Origin: Aspidapion aeneum
Lineage: Eukaryota > Arthropoda > Insecta > Coleoptera > Brentidae
Assembly (NCBI GenBank): GCA_963576565.1
Contig: OY755044.1
Location: 55,798,608 to 55,862,607 of the forward strand
DNA: 64,000 nt
Direction of reading: 5' to 3'
Every line of letters begins with the position of its first letter. Within the stretch, counting starts at the first letter, position 1. The position numbers were made by a program, and so were the translations under genes. A model generated the notes under the pieces. The model saw only the letters and a program-made list of their open reading frames with translations, was not told the DNA's origin and did not search any database. Positions 1 to 20,444 of this stretch are shown piece by piece.

Positions 1-8470
<8,470 letters not shown>

Positions 8471-8597
8471 AACGACCAACGCGTATAACCCAAAAACCGC
8501 CTGCCCGATTTCAATGAAATTTGGTATCTCGGCTGGGTCTTGGGTCGAGGGTCCCATTTAAAAACAAACAAAATCCACCGAACACAAGCCAAATAAA
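8471..8597 (+). mobile_element. F-family copy 1, segment left of the insertion
   Basis: This segment follows the TCTG tract and is closely similar to 42929-43045 (copy 2, same orientation) and 24780-24895 (copy 4, reverse orientation). Shared landmarks are TAACGACCAACGCG, the stretch ATTT(C/T)AATGAAATTTGG, the word GGTCCCATTTAAAAA and AAAATCCACC. Copy 1 breaks off at CCAAATAAA, where a non-LTR retrotransposon has inserted, and resumes at 9786 with AAGGGTGGGG, exactly the word that follows CCAAATAAA in copy 2. Confidence 0.9.
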
Positions 8598-9785
8598 CTC
8601 AAACTCAAAACATTTATTGCCGACAAAATCAAAACAATGTTTGACAAAGCAACGTCAAAAATTTGTACAAAATAGTTGGAACAATATGTTATTTCATTTT
8701 TAAATTAGTAAGTAAAACACTTTAATAAATACATATAAACATTTTTGGTAAAGATAGTTTTTTGTAGCGTTTTTAAATTTTATTTCATTCTCAATTGATT
8801 TGATCTCTGTTGGTAAACTGTTGTAGGCTTTTATAGCTTTATAAAATGGTCCCTTTTCAAAAAATGTTCTTTTATGCATAGGAATAGCGAGCTCAGCTCT
8901 GGGTCTGGTTTCAACAGCCGTATCTGTCACTATTTGTTGGAAAAAGGGCTTTGTGTTTTTTAACAAAAATAACAAGTTGTAGGAAATATATAGATGGCAC
9001 TGTCAGTATTCTTAGTCTGGTGAAGTGCTGAGCACATGAAGTGCCTGGTTTAAGTTTTAGTAAACACCTTATGATTCTTTTTTGCGTTCGGAAAACATCC
9101 ATTGCAAAAGAGGAGGACCCCCAAAAAATAATACCATATGACAGTACACTATGTATACTCGCATAATAGTATGTTTTAAGACTGTCAAATGAAACCAGAT
9201 CTCTAAGGCGTCTTATAATAGCACAAGAGCTATTAAGTTTGTTTTTTAATTTATTTATTTGTTGTTCCCAACGGAGACATGAATCTTTTGTGATTCCTAA
9301 GAAATCTGTAAATTCTAAAACTGGTATAGACTTTCCATTGAACTGAACATATAAAGATTCATCAGTTTTGATTTGTTTTCGAAAAGTGAGTAAGCCAGTT
9401 TTCCCCATGTTAAGCCTAAGAGAATTTTCTGTACACCAGTTTGACATTTCATTGGAAGCTTGAGAGCATTTTTTAGAAAGTTCTTGACTATTACGTCCAG
9501 ATGCAGTCACTGTTTTATCATCAGCAAACTGGGCTACTTTGCCAACTGTTATTTTTTCTTGAACCTCATCAACATACAACAGGAAAATAAGTGGCCCCAG
9601 GATCGATCCCTGAGCCACCCCCTGCTGCATGTCACACCAGTTCGAAAAATACTGTCTGTGTTCTTGTGTTAGTGAAACAATTTGCTTTCTTTCTGTGATA
9701 AAAGAAAGTAACAGTTTTAAAGGCAGCCCTCTAATGCCAACACGTGGCAGTTTTTCCAAAAGTAAGTTGTGATTTATCGTGTCAA
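8598..9785 (-). pseudogene. 5'-truncated CR1/Jockey-like non-LTR reverse transcriptase
   Basis: A minus-strand frame (about 9784 down to 8911) encodes the reverse-transcriptase core. It includes a DTINHN segment, GVAQGSILGPLIF (finger/palm region) and FADD, the catalytic two-aspartate motif near 9518-9526, followed by a thumb-like region. A second frame (8975-8700) continues the C-terminal part, so a frameshift lies near 8950. The endonuclease and everything upstream of the palm are absent: the sequence stops abruptly at the F-element junction, as expected for a 5'-truncated insertion. The 3' end (left side, minus strand) carries a short TCAAAC-like simple tail near 8598-8612. The role in an intact element is target-primed reverse transcription; this copy is dead. 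The clade could be CR1, Jockey or a relative; I cannot separate them by eye. Confidence 0.88.
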
Positions 9786-10192
9786 AAAGGGTGGGGTAGA
9801 TTTCAAAAATTAGAGTTTATGTCAAAATATGGCGTGTGTGATATCAAACAAAAGGTAATTGAGTCTAGAGTTAAAAAAAATACTTTTTAGTTTTTTTAAA
9901 AAGGTGGGGGTAGATTTCAAAAATTAAAGTTTACGTGAAAATTTGGCGTGTGATATCAAACAAAAGGTAATTGAATCCGGAGTTAAACAAAACACATTTT
10001 AGTTTTTGTTTTTTTTAAGGGTGGGGGTGGAATTTAAAAATGTGTGTTTAAGTTAAAACATGGCTTGTGTGGTATCAAACGAAAAGTAATTTAGTCAGGA
10101 ATTGAATAATATATTTAGTCAGGAATTGAATAAAATATAACTATGGCACCTAGTGTGAGCTTAGGGGCCCATATATTGGCAGAGTATTTTTT
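9786..10192 (+). mobile_element. F-family copy 1, segment right of the insertion
   Basis: This holds three imperfect tandem units of about 115 bp (starting near 9786, 9901 and 10017). Each carries a G-rich word like GGGTGGGGGTAGATTTCAAA, then a TATGGCGTGTGTGATATCAA-like word and AAGGTAATTGAGTC. Copies 2, 3 and 4 have two such units. It ends with the family's 3' end: CTAGTGTGAGCTTAGGGGCC followed by ATATATTGGCAGAGTATTTT. No coding capacity, so it must be mobilised in trans. Confidence 0.88.
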
Positions 10193-10197
10193 AATGT

Positions 10198-11580
10198 TTT
10201 AAAAAGTGAGATAGAGCCAGGCTTTAAAGGAAGAAATGAAAGCATATCAGATAAAATCCGCCTCAGAAATTTCTGGACAGGATCTAAAAATTCAAGTTTT
10301 AAAAAAATCACCACTGTGGTAAGTTTGTCAAAGTTTTGATATTGACATTATTTTGTCTGAAATCGATAAATATTTTTAAAAGTTGTGGTACATGGGCTTA
10401 TAGAGACAGGTCTTACCATATTAAAACAGCAATCCAAAAATAATTAGCTTTTTTCAATTTTGAGATATTTTGAAATAAGTGGAAAGGCGCAAACCAGAAA
10501 TTTAAGGACACTGACACGCAACTTATAGTGGCGTACCAACCATTTTTTAAAAAATTTTATTTTGCTTAAGTTGATGTACAACGTGCCAATGTTTATCCAG
10601 ATCCCCCAAAAAAATGACGAAAATGGCGGTTTAATGACCGACCACTAAACGATTTGAATACCTTTTAATAAACACTGAAAAATAGCGAACATTAAACGCT
10701 TTTTTGCTACCACTTACCAAGTAGATTTTGAAAAAAATTGCACACCGTTTGAAAGCTCGTCTCTATTAGAACAAGCGTTTTCAGGGGACCCAAAATTAAA
10801 TGCAAAATAAAAAGTCCCCAGCCGTTTATCCTCAAACATGTCATTCTGTTGTTTTAAACGTATGATTTTTCCATGTTTGTGGTAAATTTTTGAATATATT
10901 GGATTATATTTATTAATTTTTTTTAAGCAAGTAAATTTTATATTTAGTTCTCTATCAGAACCGGTAAAAACTATTTTCAGTTTTGGTCAAATAACGTTTT
11001 AAAAAATTGTTTTGTATAAGCAGTCCAAAATCTTTGTATTTTGCGAAAAACGCGACAGCATGGTATTTGTGACTCTACGACAGATTTTCCCTGCAAGATT
11101 TTTTCAAATTTTAAAAAGTGAGATATAGCCAGACTCAAAAGAAAGAAAAAAAAGTATGTCAGATAAAATCCGCCTTAGAAACTTTTTGACAGGGTCCATA
11201 ATTTTAAGTTTTAAAAAAATCACTACTTTGGTAAATTTTCAAAGTTTTGAGTTTAACATTATTTTTCTTAATATAAAAAAATATTTTTAAAAGTTGCGTT
11301 ACATGGGCTTTTATAGACAGGTTTTACCTAATCAAAATTGTCATAAAAAATATTTTAGCTGTTTTTAGTTTTAAGATATTGGAAAAAAATATAAAGGTGC
11401 AAATTTGAAATTTAAGGGCATTGAAACGCAGCAATCAGTAGAGTTCGAGGCAAAATTTTTTTTCTCTACTTCTCTTGGGTCGCTCTACAAACATACCAAG
11501 TTTTACCAAAATCACCAAAAATTGTGTTTTGCTGCCCGACCAATTACTAATAATAAACTAGATGAAAATTACAAAAACTG
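10198..11580. repeat. Divergent direct tandem duplication, about 912-bp period
   Basis: The block 10198-10660 recurs at 11110-11570 in the same orientation. Matching landmarks include TTTAAAAAGTGAGATA, CAGATAAAATCCGCCT, AAAAAAATCAC and TACATGGGCTT, with frequent substitutions and small indels between them. Both copies end in a segment with CCCGACCAATTACTAA or its diverged form. I see no coding frame in either. This may be an old tandemly duplicated repeat or two halves of a larger unidentified element. Confidence 0.8.
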
Positions 11581-12124
11581 AGGTAATAATAACCATTTTT
11601 TGTTTTTCACGTATCGCTTTATAATACTTAAGATGAATTATAGATATTAAGTATGTTTATGTATAAGTAGCTAAAAACTTACAAGAGTTAATAAAGAGAA
11701 TAAAAATAAAAATGACTTATTCAAAGAATGAATGAACTGCAAAAAAATTTAATATTATGGAAACACTGAGTTTTAATTTTCGTTTTCTTTGGAGGATATA
11801 TGCTTCTCAGCCCCCATCCAAGTCACAATCTGAAATATAGTAGAAGAAAAAGAAATATAGGTCAGAAAACCTAACCATCCTGGAAAGTATAGTATTTTAT
11901 TGACTGCTTTACTGTTACAACCCCCTTTCCAGATTTGTGTTTCAGAACCGCCGCAGAATGGGTTATATGAGAGGTCTAGCGTGACAGTCAAAAACATTCA
12001 ACTAAAGGTAGACGCCGTATAGAAATCCTAAAGTTCATCAGACACAAAAAGTATTATACTGGAGGTTTCTTTCAAATTCGCAACAATGTTGCCAGTACTT
12101 TTATAACTTGTAATTTTGAAGTAG
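11581..12124. other. Intergenic stretch with one unassigned minus-strand frame
   Basis: A 74-codon frame on the minus strand (11997-11773) encodes a hydrophobic, tryptophan-containing peptide. It has the look of a membrane-protein exon (a PGWLGFLTYISFSSTIF stretch), but I cannot match it confidently to a family and see no convincing splice sites. Nothing else is recognisable here. The left junction of the copia remnant lies at or just before 12125. Confidence 0.3.
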
Positions 12125-12996
12125 GTACCAAAGGAAGATAGAGTTGGAAAGCTAAATAGCAGATCAAAAACTATGTACATGGTAAGCTACACAAATAATG
12201 GATATAGGTTATGGAGTCCAGAGAAAGAGAAAATTGTAGTAGCAAGAAATGTAGTATTTGATGAAAAGCAACCAGTAACAGAAATCATACAAATAAAAAT
12301 TGATACTGAAAATAATGATAAGAATCAAGAAGAAAAACCAAATAAAGAACAAGAACCAGAAGAGAATGAAAGTAGTAATGAGAATAAAGAACCAGAGATA
12401 TTTGAAAATAATCAACAGAGACCAAATCGAAAAAGTCAACCACCATTAAGATTGCAAGACTATGATGTAAAATTAATGGCTTCACTCTCATCTGGAGATG
12501 TGACAGCAGAGATACCAGAGACATATGAAATAGCTATTGAAAAAGGTTGGAAGAAAGTAATAAATGAAGCACTTGAAGCTATAGAACAAAGTAAAACATG
12601 GAAACTTATTCCAAGACCAACTAACAAAGAGATTATTGATTCTAAATGGGTGTATACTATGAAAGAAAGAGATAGAGTAAAGATAAAGAAGGCTAGACTT
12701 GTAGCAAGAGGGTTTAAGCAGACTGATTTAGAAGAAGAAGTTGACTCACCAGTAGCACGTATGTTGTCTATGCGTGTACTACTAGCTATCAGTGTCAAAA
12801 TGGAGATGGAGATACATCAAATGGATGTAAAATGTGCGTTTCTAAATGGAGAACTCAAAGAACCAGTGTACATGGAACCATCAGATGGACTAAAAAATGT
12901 GCTAAATGGATATGTATGTGAATTAAGAAAAGCACTGTACGGATTAAGGCAAAGCCCAAAGTGTTGGTTGGCATGACAAGCTTAACGAATACTTAG
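12125..12996 (+). pseudogene. Ty1/copia polyprotein fragment 1: integrase tail and reverse transcriptase N-terminal half
   Basis: Reading frame 12125-12976 begins with a VPKEDR-like copia segment just downstream of the integrase core. It then has YTNNGYRLW, an acidic linker rich in E, N and K, and the RVT_2 reverse transcriptase: SKWVYTMK, ARLVARGF and MDVKCAFLNG, which contains the first catalytic aspartate, up to ALYGLRQSPKCW. At 12964-12971 a duplicated TTGG shifts the frame. Read past it, the next codons (HDKLNEY) continue copia and lead directly across the BEL insertion to 20178. The upstream gag, protease and integrase core are missing from the window. Dead copy; it is the host for four nested insertions. 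Confidence 0.93.
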
Positions 12997-13477
12997 TGTT
13001 CGTGCAACTTTAATTTTAAATTCAAATTTTGCGCCAAATTTCCGTATTCGGAAAACCCACACAATTTCAATTTGATTGGCACAAGCAAAACGCCAGCGCC
13101 ATCTACGAAAAATGAATCTGCGCAAAAAGGCGTAACCAAAAACATTCGTCTGTCGTATTCTATCGAGATCACCACGCAGCATGGTGATAAATTCTATTAA
13201 CCAAAAAATCCAATAACATTCTTAGAAAATCAAACTAAACCATTACACAAACAAGTGATTCTAGTGTGGATCGACTGCAACGACTGGGCCAGCGAGAGGA
13301 GCTCCTCTGGACGACGGAAACAGCTGAAAAGGTGAGTGCCAATCCTCTATATTGTCTTTGTGTGGCTCGGAAAAATTAATATTTTTACATCGTCCTTTTA
13401 AGGATTTTTGCACCCAGATTTTATAAAACGGCCAGCGCTTACAGTCCCGCAGCTCTACCAACCTCAAATCAGCAACA
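12997..13477 (+). repeat. BEL/Pao 5' LTR
   Basis: It begins TGTTCGTGCAACTTTAATTT and ends with CAAATCAGCAACA, the TG...CA form expected of LTRs. It matches 19692-20172 base for base apart from one substitution. Short open frames on its minus strand are incidental. I see no strong TATA box, so I do not place the transcription start. Confidence 0.97.
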
Positions 13478-14049
13478 TTTTCTGGTCCCACGACCCAGAT
13501 AGTTTTTTAAAATTTGTTTGCTAAAAATATTAGATTTTTTCGCCTCGCCATTTTGGTTCGTTTGTTGCCGTGTCCAGTTTAGAAAGGAGGTTCCGTCCCC
13601 CCTTGCGTGGCTTAACGGTTGCTCCACCCACATTTCATTGCAGCCGAAATTGGCACTTGGTACGTCGTTTGTTTTGATTCAAAAATCGAAATTTGTTTAA
13701 ATAATAGTTATTTGTTTAAATAATATGTTATAGTTATTCAAAACAACAAAAGTGCTTGTGAGTTAAATGCTTTATTCTTATTTAACAGGTAAACAAACAC
13801 ATCTAGTAGAATTAGTATTTACCTGTAAATAATAAGAGAAGCGGTAGTAGGTACAAGTTGTTTTGTGTGCATTTATTTTGGGAGAAAAATCGCGACCTAG
13901 GATAACAGCTGTTGATAAGTTTTGCGTTTATTCGAGAAATCGATAATAAAATATATGCTGTTGGACTCTTTTGGACTGATTAAAGTCAATAGGGGTCAAG
14001 TGTTAGTTTTATTCCTTTTAAATATTTTTTTATTTTTTTAATTAACAAT
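13478..14049 (+). promoter_or_regulatory. BEL/Pao leader with likely primer-binding site
   Basis: Directly after the LTR, the sequence TGGTCCCACGACCC (starting 13483) has the TGG expected to pair with the CCA end of a priming tRNA. I cannot name the tRNA with confidence. The remaining roughly 550 bp is the untranslated leader before the gag-pol start at 14050 and holds no credible gene. Confidence 0.6.
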
Positions 14050-17000
14050 ATGTCGTTAAAAAAGCTTGAGAATCAACGCAAAGTTTCAATATCTCGTATT
14101 ACGGAAACGTATAACTTGGGAACAAAAGCTAAATCAGATAGTTCTTCCTTGCCAATTTTTAAGGCGTTTTACGAATCGTTAGATGATCACTATGAACAAT
14201 TTAAAAACATTCATAATGACATCATAGCTCTCTTGAAAGACGACGACGATGATGAATTCGAAGTACAGGACAAAATTAGGAAAGATACGGATCTATTCTA
14301 CCACCAAGCTAAAGTTCTTTTTTCGAGTTTATGTTCCGATTCAGTTCATTCAAATTTTACCCCCGCAACTTCACACTATTCACGTAGCGATGATCTGGGC
14401 CCTTTAAAGGTACCTTGCTTTAATGGAAACGTAAAAAAGTGGCCAACCTTTTACGATGTTTATTCTTGTTTGGTTCACGAAAACTCGAATTATTCCGATA
14501 TAAGGAAATTTCAACATTTGCTAACCTTCCTTGAGGGCGAACCACTTAATATTTTAAGTTCTATAAAATTAACGGCAAGTAATTACGCAATCGCCTGGAA
14601 GGTATTAACAGATCGCTATCAAAATAAAAGACTTTTAGCCAGTACCTACTGGAACTCAATCTACTATGCAAATTCTTTAAAGGGAAACCAGTCAGCAAAG
14701 GATCTTAGAGTCTTGGTAGATACCTTTTCCGAGAATATTGCGGCGCTCGAAAATCTTGAATTTCCAGTAACGTCGTGGTGTTTTTGTTTATTTTCAATTT
14801 TATTATCAAAAATCGATCAAACCACAAGAACCGCTTTCGAATTAAAGTATAGTACTACCGAGATTCCAACATATCAAAATCTAATTCAGTTTCTTATTAA
14901 CCAATGCCGTGCTCTTGAAACAGTACAGCTATCTCCCCAAAATACGCATATGCAACCTTCGACTTCAAAACAGCAAAAACCAAATTATTCGAATTCTAGT
15001 AACCAAAAATATAATTCTTATTCAAATAATCAGTACAAATCAAGCCCTCCATCAAATTTTTTAGCGCATACGCACTCACAAGTATCAAATAAACAATCCA
15101 ATATTCAATTTCGACAAAACCAACAACCCTATAAGTGCAAATTATGCAATAATTCTTTTCATCCACTCTCGCAGTGTGGTGTTTTTATCTCCAAATCTCC
15201 TTCAGATCGTTTTACTTATGTAAAACAACAATCGTTATGTATCAACTGTTTACGTTCAAATCATCAAGTAATTGACTGCAGTAGTACCTACAACTGCAGG
15301 GTATGTCGACATAGGCACCATAGTCTTATTCATCTATCGCAAATGACAGATTCAATCCGTCAGAATTCAAGTCAATCCTTTGTTAATTCAAGCCAAAATT
15401 CAAATCAAAATTCGAACTTAAAGCAAAGTTTTAATTCAAATCAAGTGGCCGTGCCAAGCACAGGCACAAACTTATCGTACCAGAATTCAAATTCAATTCT
15501 TAGCCAACAGAACCCTAGTTTTGTTCAACCCAGTTCAAATTCAATTCAAATCAATTCGAATCCAAATACATCTACAAATCAATACTCTTCGTTATCCACC
15601 TTGACGCCCCGGACGACAGTGCTTCTAGCGACTATAAAATTAGAGGTACTGGATAGTCGGGGTAACTACCAACCTGTCCGAGCACTTCTGGACAGCGGTA
15701 GCCAAGCTAACCTGATAAGCGAAGCTTGTCTTAACAGGTTAGGCTTGCCAAGAAACAAAATTTCGATCCCTGTTCTGGGACTAAATCAATCTTCATCGGC
15801 CACTAACGGCATTTCTACTTGCACTATTCGAGCCCTAGGCCAACAAGAGCCTACCTTTTCTATTCAAGTCTTCGTTTTACTGAAACTCTGTTCGAATATG
15901 CCCTCAGTACAGGTAGATTCATCCAATTGGAGTCATATTTCAAATCTAAAGCTTGCAGATAACCAATTTAACAACCCTGGTCCAATTGACTTACTCTTAG
16001 GTGCACAACTTTACACAGAAATCGTCCAATCAGGACGAATTCCAGGACCTCACGGCCTACCCTCCGCTTTTGAGACAGTTTTTGGGTGGGTCTTGATGGG
16101 CCAAACTCAAAACATAAATATTTCACCTCAAGTCAATTCTTACTTTACTTCCTGTGAGCAGTCTCTCGACTTTAATATTCGCAGATTTTGGGAATTAGAA
16201 TCAATTAAGTCAAAAACGTTTCTCTCACCCGAAGAAAAAAGATGTGAAGAGATTTTCCAAAAAACTACCACTAGAGATATTTCGGGCCGATTTACGGTAA
16301 ATTTGCCTTTTCGTCACATTGACCCTCCTGACCTAGGAGACACATATTCAGTGGCCTATCGTCAATTTTTGTCTCTTGAATCTCGCTTAATAAAAAATTC
16401 AAATTTCTATAGTATGTACTCGGATTTTATGAGAGAATATCTCAACAACGGGCACATGTCTTTAACTCCAAGATTCGAACCTAGACCTCAGTTATGTTCT
16501 TATTTACCACATCACGGAGTCCTTCGTCTTGACAAATCAACGACTAAACTCCGGGTGGTTTTTAACCCCTCGATTAAGGGTTCGAAAGGCCTAAGCATGA
16601 ACGAAACTCTTTTAATAGGACCAAAATTACAAGCCGATATTTCCGAAATTCTATTAAAATTCAGATTTTATTCTATCGTATTTTTGACTGATATAAAACA
16701 GCACTTTTTACAAATTCAAATCAATCCAATTCATCGGGACTACCAAAGGCTACTTTGGCGATTTGATCCCAACGAACCTCTGCAGGAATACAGGCTTAAT
16801 ACAGTGACGTTTGGTGTTAGTTCAAGTCCCTATTTAGCTATTAGAACTCTTAGAGAACTAGCCATCCTGGAGGCTAAGAATTATCCTGAAGCATCCCAGG
16901 TCCTTTTGAATAACATTTTCATGGACGATATTTGCTGTGGAGCTAACTCTCTAGAAGGTGCTTTATCGCTTCAAAAGAATCTCATAGCGTTGCTTAAATT

Positions 17001-19476
17001 GGGAAAATTTGAATTAAGAAAATGGGCATCAAATAATCCGAAACTTCTTTCACATTTGTCGCCCGCTGATTGTCAGATCCCTGTTACCTTTGAAGACGAT
17101 TCTTCAACATCGATTAAGGTGTTGGGCCTTCAGTGGCACCCTTCTACAGATACTTTTACCTATTCTTGTACCCCTTGTGAAAAACCTTGCACCAAAAGGA
17201 ATATTTTATCGGCTATCGCTAAAATTTGGGATCCTATAGGTTTCTTATCGCCTGTTTCATTTTTAGCCAAAGTGATTATGCAAAAACTTTGGTTATGCAA
17301 AACTGATTGGGATGAAATACCCCCCGATCCAATCAAAACTCTTTGGAATCAATTCAATAATCAATTAACCACTCTTTCGAATCTTTGTATACCTAGACAT
17401 ATTTTTTCGAATAATATTCAACGATGTCAATTGCTAGGTTTCTGCGATGCATCCGAGCTAGGATACGCTTCTTGCGTATACGTTCGCGTCGAATTACCAA
17501 ATAAAATTATCAAAACTGCTCTAGTCATGGGCAAGTCAAGGGTTGCTCCCTTACACACTATTTCAATCCCACGTTTGGAACTACTTGGAGCTACTCTATT
17601 AGCTGATTTACTCGAACTAGTTATTCGCACCTATTCATCATTACTCGTAATCGATGAAATTCTTGCGTTCTCGGACTCACAGGTCACGCTTCATTGGGTC
17701 ACATCTTCACCTCACAAGTGGAAGACCTTTGTGGCAAACCGCGTAAGTCGTATTCAAGAAACAATCCCCGAAGTCCCATGGTATCACATTACTTCACTCG
17801 AGAACCCTGCCGACTGCGCTAGCAGAGGGTTGTCGCCCAATAACTTAATAAATCACCCTCTTTGGTTTCACGGCCCTCCATGGATTACCTTGCCCACTAC
17901 GGAGTGGCAAATTCAAAGGTTTATAAATGAACGTTCTTTGGGAGTTCCAGACGAGGTTCTCAAAGAAGAAAAACCGGAAAATTCAGTGGTGCTGACGGCA
18001 GAAATTCAAAATCAAAACTTTTTTGATAGATTAATCGATAAAATATCCAATTTAAATACCATTCAAAAAATCATATGTCATTTTCTAAGACTTATTCACA
18101 ATCGAAAAACCTCAGTTGACCCTTTATCCGGCGTTTTTTCCGCTTTTGAACTACACAAGGCTCTACTTGTTTTAGTTAAAAGGGTCCAAGAAGAGTGTTT
18201 TTCGGATATCATTCAAAAAATTCAAAATACTCAGCTATTACCTAAGCCGTTTCGCAAACTCGCGCCCTTTTTGGACGAACTGGGTTTCCTTAGAGTGGGC
18301 GGACGCTTACGGCATTCTCAACTCTCCTTTGAGGCAAAACATCCCTTATTATTGCCGAAATCTCATAGATTAACCCAATTGATCATTATTCAAACTCATA
18401 ACGAAAATTTACATCCCGGAATAAACACAGTCCAATACTTAATTCGTCAAAAGTTTTGGATTATGTCATCACGTCGAGCTATTCAGAGGGTTTTATTGAA
18501 ATGTATTCCTTGCTTTCGCTTAAAACCAAAACCTTACACTCCGTACATGTCGGATTTACCTTCTTTTAGAACGTCACATTTAAAATGTTTTTCACACGTT
18601 TGCTTAGACTATGCAGGCCCAATCAAAACCTTTGTAGGTCAGAGACGTCGTGGAGCACAAGTTGGGAAATCATATATCGCAGTCTTTGTCGATACGTCTG
18701 TCAAAGCAATCCATATCGAGCTGGTTTCGGATTTAACCACAGAGGCGTGCATCGCCGCTTTACGACGCTTTGTCGCTGGACGTGGCACTTGTGTCCAAAT
18801 CACAAGTGATAGAGGCTCAAACTTTGTTGGGGCTATTAAGGAGCTCCATAATCTTTCGAAATTAGCTTCTGAGACCTTAAAAATCAAATGGTGTCTTAAT
18901 AGTCCGGGAGCCCCCCACCTAAATGGTCTAGCAGAAGCAGGAGTCAAATCTATAAAAACACATTTGTATCGGATCATCGGTGACCAGATACTAACCTTCG
19001 AAGAGCTCTATACTCTCCTCGCCCAAATAGAGACATTACTCAATTCTCGACCCCTTTGTGAGCAAAGCTCTGACCCAAACGATCTTACGTCTTTGACTCC
19101 GGGTCATTTCCTCACAATGGAACCCCTTAATTCGTGTCCTGATCCTGACCTTTCTACCCTTAAATTTAATACCCTTAAGCGTTGGTAACTTATCCAACGA
19201 ATTCATGCCGATTTCTGGAAGCGTTGGAAACTCGAGTACTTAAATACTTTACAACAGCGTTCTAAGTGGTCGGACCCTTCGGTTGAAATCAAGCTAGATA
19301 CGCTTGTATTAATTAAGGATGAAACTAGGCCGCCATTACACTGGTTGCTGGGTAGAATAGTATCTGTACATCCTGGTCGGGATAATCACATTCGAGTTGC
19401 TACTGTTAAAACACAACACGGACTTTTCACTCGTCCCGTGGTCAAGTTGTGCCCACTACCTTTAGATGCGCACTAA
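14050..19476 (+). pseudogene. BEL/Pao gag-pol polyprotein with one in-frame stop
   Basis: The frame starts at ATG 14050 and is open for 1,712 codons. A TAA at 19186-19188 interrupts it, and the same frame then continues to a natural stop at 19474-19476. Order by residue: DUF1759-type gag (about 115-290), an Asn/Ser/Gln-rich linker, Cys/His knuckles (about 363-430), and an A17-type aspartic protease with LLDSGSQANLIS (about 545). Reverse transcriptase follows with FMDD (about 957), then an RNase H-like region with FCDASELGYASC (about 1131). The integrase has an H2C2 zinc-binding part (about 1450-1490) and a core with D in LDYAGP (about 1519), D in TSDRGSNF (about 1586) and E in GLAEAGVKS (about 1627). 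DUF5641 lies after the stop. The stop replaces a codon that fits glutamine (CAA to TAA). All visible catalytic acids are present. No env-like frame follows. Only the C-terminal tail would be lost on termination. Confidence 0.95.
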
Positions 19477-19677
19477 ACTCCCAAGCAACTTCTTTTGTTT
19501 CGTGTGTCGTTATCTAGAATATATATATATATATTTTTTTTTTCATTTTTTTTCTTTTTGATCTATAAACCTAAAACGGATTTTAAGAACCTACCCCTTA
19601 AGGTTTTGAATTAACTTATATTTTTTTTTATATAGCCATTTGTTTATTCAATTAATCTCAATGTAAAACTTCGTTTT

Positions 19678-19691
19678 AAGTGGGCGGAAAA
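19678..19691 (+). promoter_or_regulatory. BEL/Pao polypurine tract
   Basis: The purine-rich run AAGTGGGCGGAAAA (one T and one C) abuts the 3' LTR start at 19692. It has the position and composition of the plus-strand primer used in LTR-retrotransposon replication. The preceding 19477-19677 is 3' untranslated sequence with AT-rich runs. Confidence 0.75.
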
Positions 19692-20172
19692 TGTTCGTGC
19701 AACTTTAATTTTAAATTCAAATTTTGAGCCAAATTTCCGTATTCGGAAAACCCACACAATTTCAATTTGATTGGCACAAGCAAAACGCCAGCGCCATCTA
19801 CGAAAAATGAATCTGCGCAAAAAGGCGTAACCAAAAACATTCGTCTGTCGTATTCTATCGAGATCACCACGCAGCATGGTGATAAATTCTATTAACCAAA
19901 AAATCCAATAACATTCTTAGAAAATCAAACTAAACCATTACACAAACAAGTGATTCTAGTGTGGATCGACTGCAACGACTGGGCCAGCGAGAGGAGCTCC
20001 TCTGGACGACGGAAACAGCTGAAAAGGTGAGTGCCAATCCTCTATATTGTCTTTGTGTGGCTCGGAAAAATTAATATTTTTACATCGTCCTTTTAAGGAT
20101 TTTTGCACCCAGATTTTATAAAACGGCCAGCGCTTACAGTCCCGCAGCTCTACCAACCTCAAATCAGCAACA
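19692..20172 (+). repeat. BEL/Pao 3' LTR
   Basis: 481 bp, same length as the left LTR, with one visible substitution between them. It is followed directly by the CTTAG target duplication (20173-20177), after which copia coding sequence resumes in frame. Confidence 0.97.
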
Positions 20173-20177
20173 CTTAG

Positions 20178-20257
20178 TGAGTATTGGATTTACTCATTCT
20201 TTGTCTGACCTATGTTTACATTTTGATAGTCAAAATACCTTTTTATTAATTCATGTA
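20178..20257 (+). pseudogene. Copia fragment 2 (reverse transcriptase palm)
   Basis: After removing BEL and one CTTAG copy, the frame reads on as VSIGFTHSLSDLCLHFDSQN...LLIHV, the stretch leading to the copia YVDD active site. It stops at the TA dinucleotide 20256-20257, where the pogo-type MITE is inserted. Confidence 0.92.
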
Positions 20258-20442
20258 CAGTCAAACCTCTATAACTTGAACTCAAAGGGACAACCAAAAG
20301 AGTTCGAGTTATGGAGAGTTCGAGTTATAGAAATTCGAATGAAACTGGTTAAAATACATATAAAAAGAGCAGGGACCACTTCAAAGGTTCGAGTTATAGA
20401 GAGGTTCGAGTTATAGAGGTTCGAGTTAGAGAGGTTCCACTG
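20258..20442. mobile_element. pogo/Tigger-type MITE, 185 bp
   Basis: The ends are CAGTCAAACCTCTATAAC on the left and, read inward from the right, CAGTGGAACCTCTCTAAC. Both are flanked by TA (20256-20257 and 20443-20444), the signature of Tc1/mariner-superfamily pogo/Tigger insertions. The body is made of repeated GTTCGAGTTATAGAG-like words and has no coding capacity. Confidence 0.93.
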
Positions 20443-20444
20443 TA

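Larger units (their letters stand above)
12997..20172 (+). mobile_element. BEL/Pao LTR retrotransposon, near complete
   Basis: This 7,176-bp element has 481-bp LTRs at 12997-13477 and 19692-20172, a primer-binding region, one long gag-pol frame and a polypurine tract. The flanking 5-bp direct repeats CTTAG (12992-12996 and 20173-20177) are a clean target duplication inside copia coding sequence. The two LTRs differ, as far as I can read, at a single position (GCGCC in the left, GAGCC in the right), implying a recent insertion. One in-frame stop (19186) is the only obvious coding lesion. Confidence 0.97.

Noticed and set aside
11773..11997. Membrane-protein-like 74-codon frame on the minus strand
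   Set aside because: Looks vaguely like a transporter exon, but no family motif or convincing splice sites; kept only as a note.
12982..13491. Minus-strand frames across the BEL LTR (also 19644-20162)
   Set aside because: The same peptides appear in both LTRs, so they are by-products of duplicated non-coding sequence.
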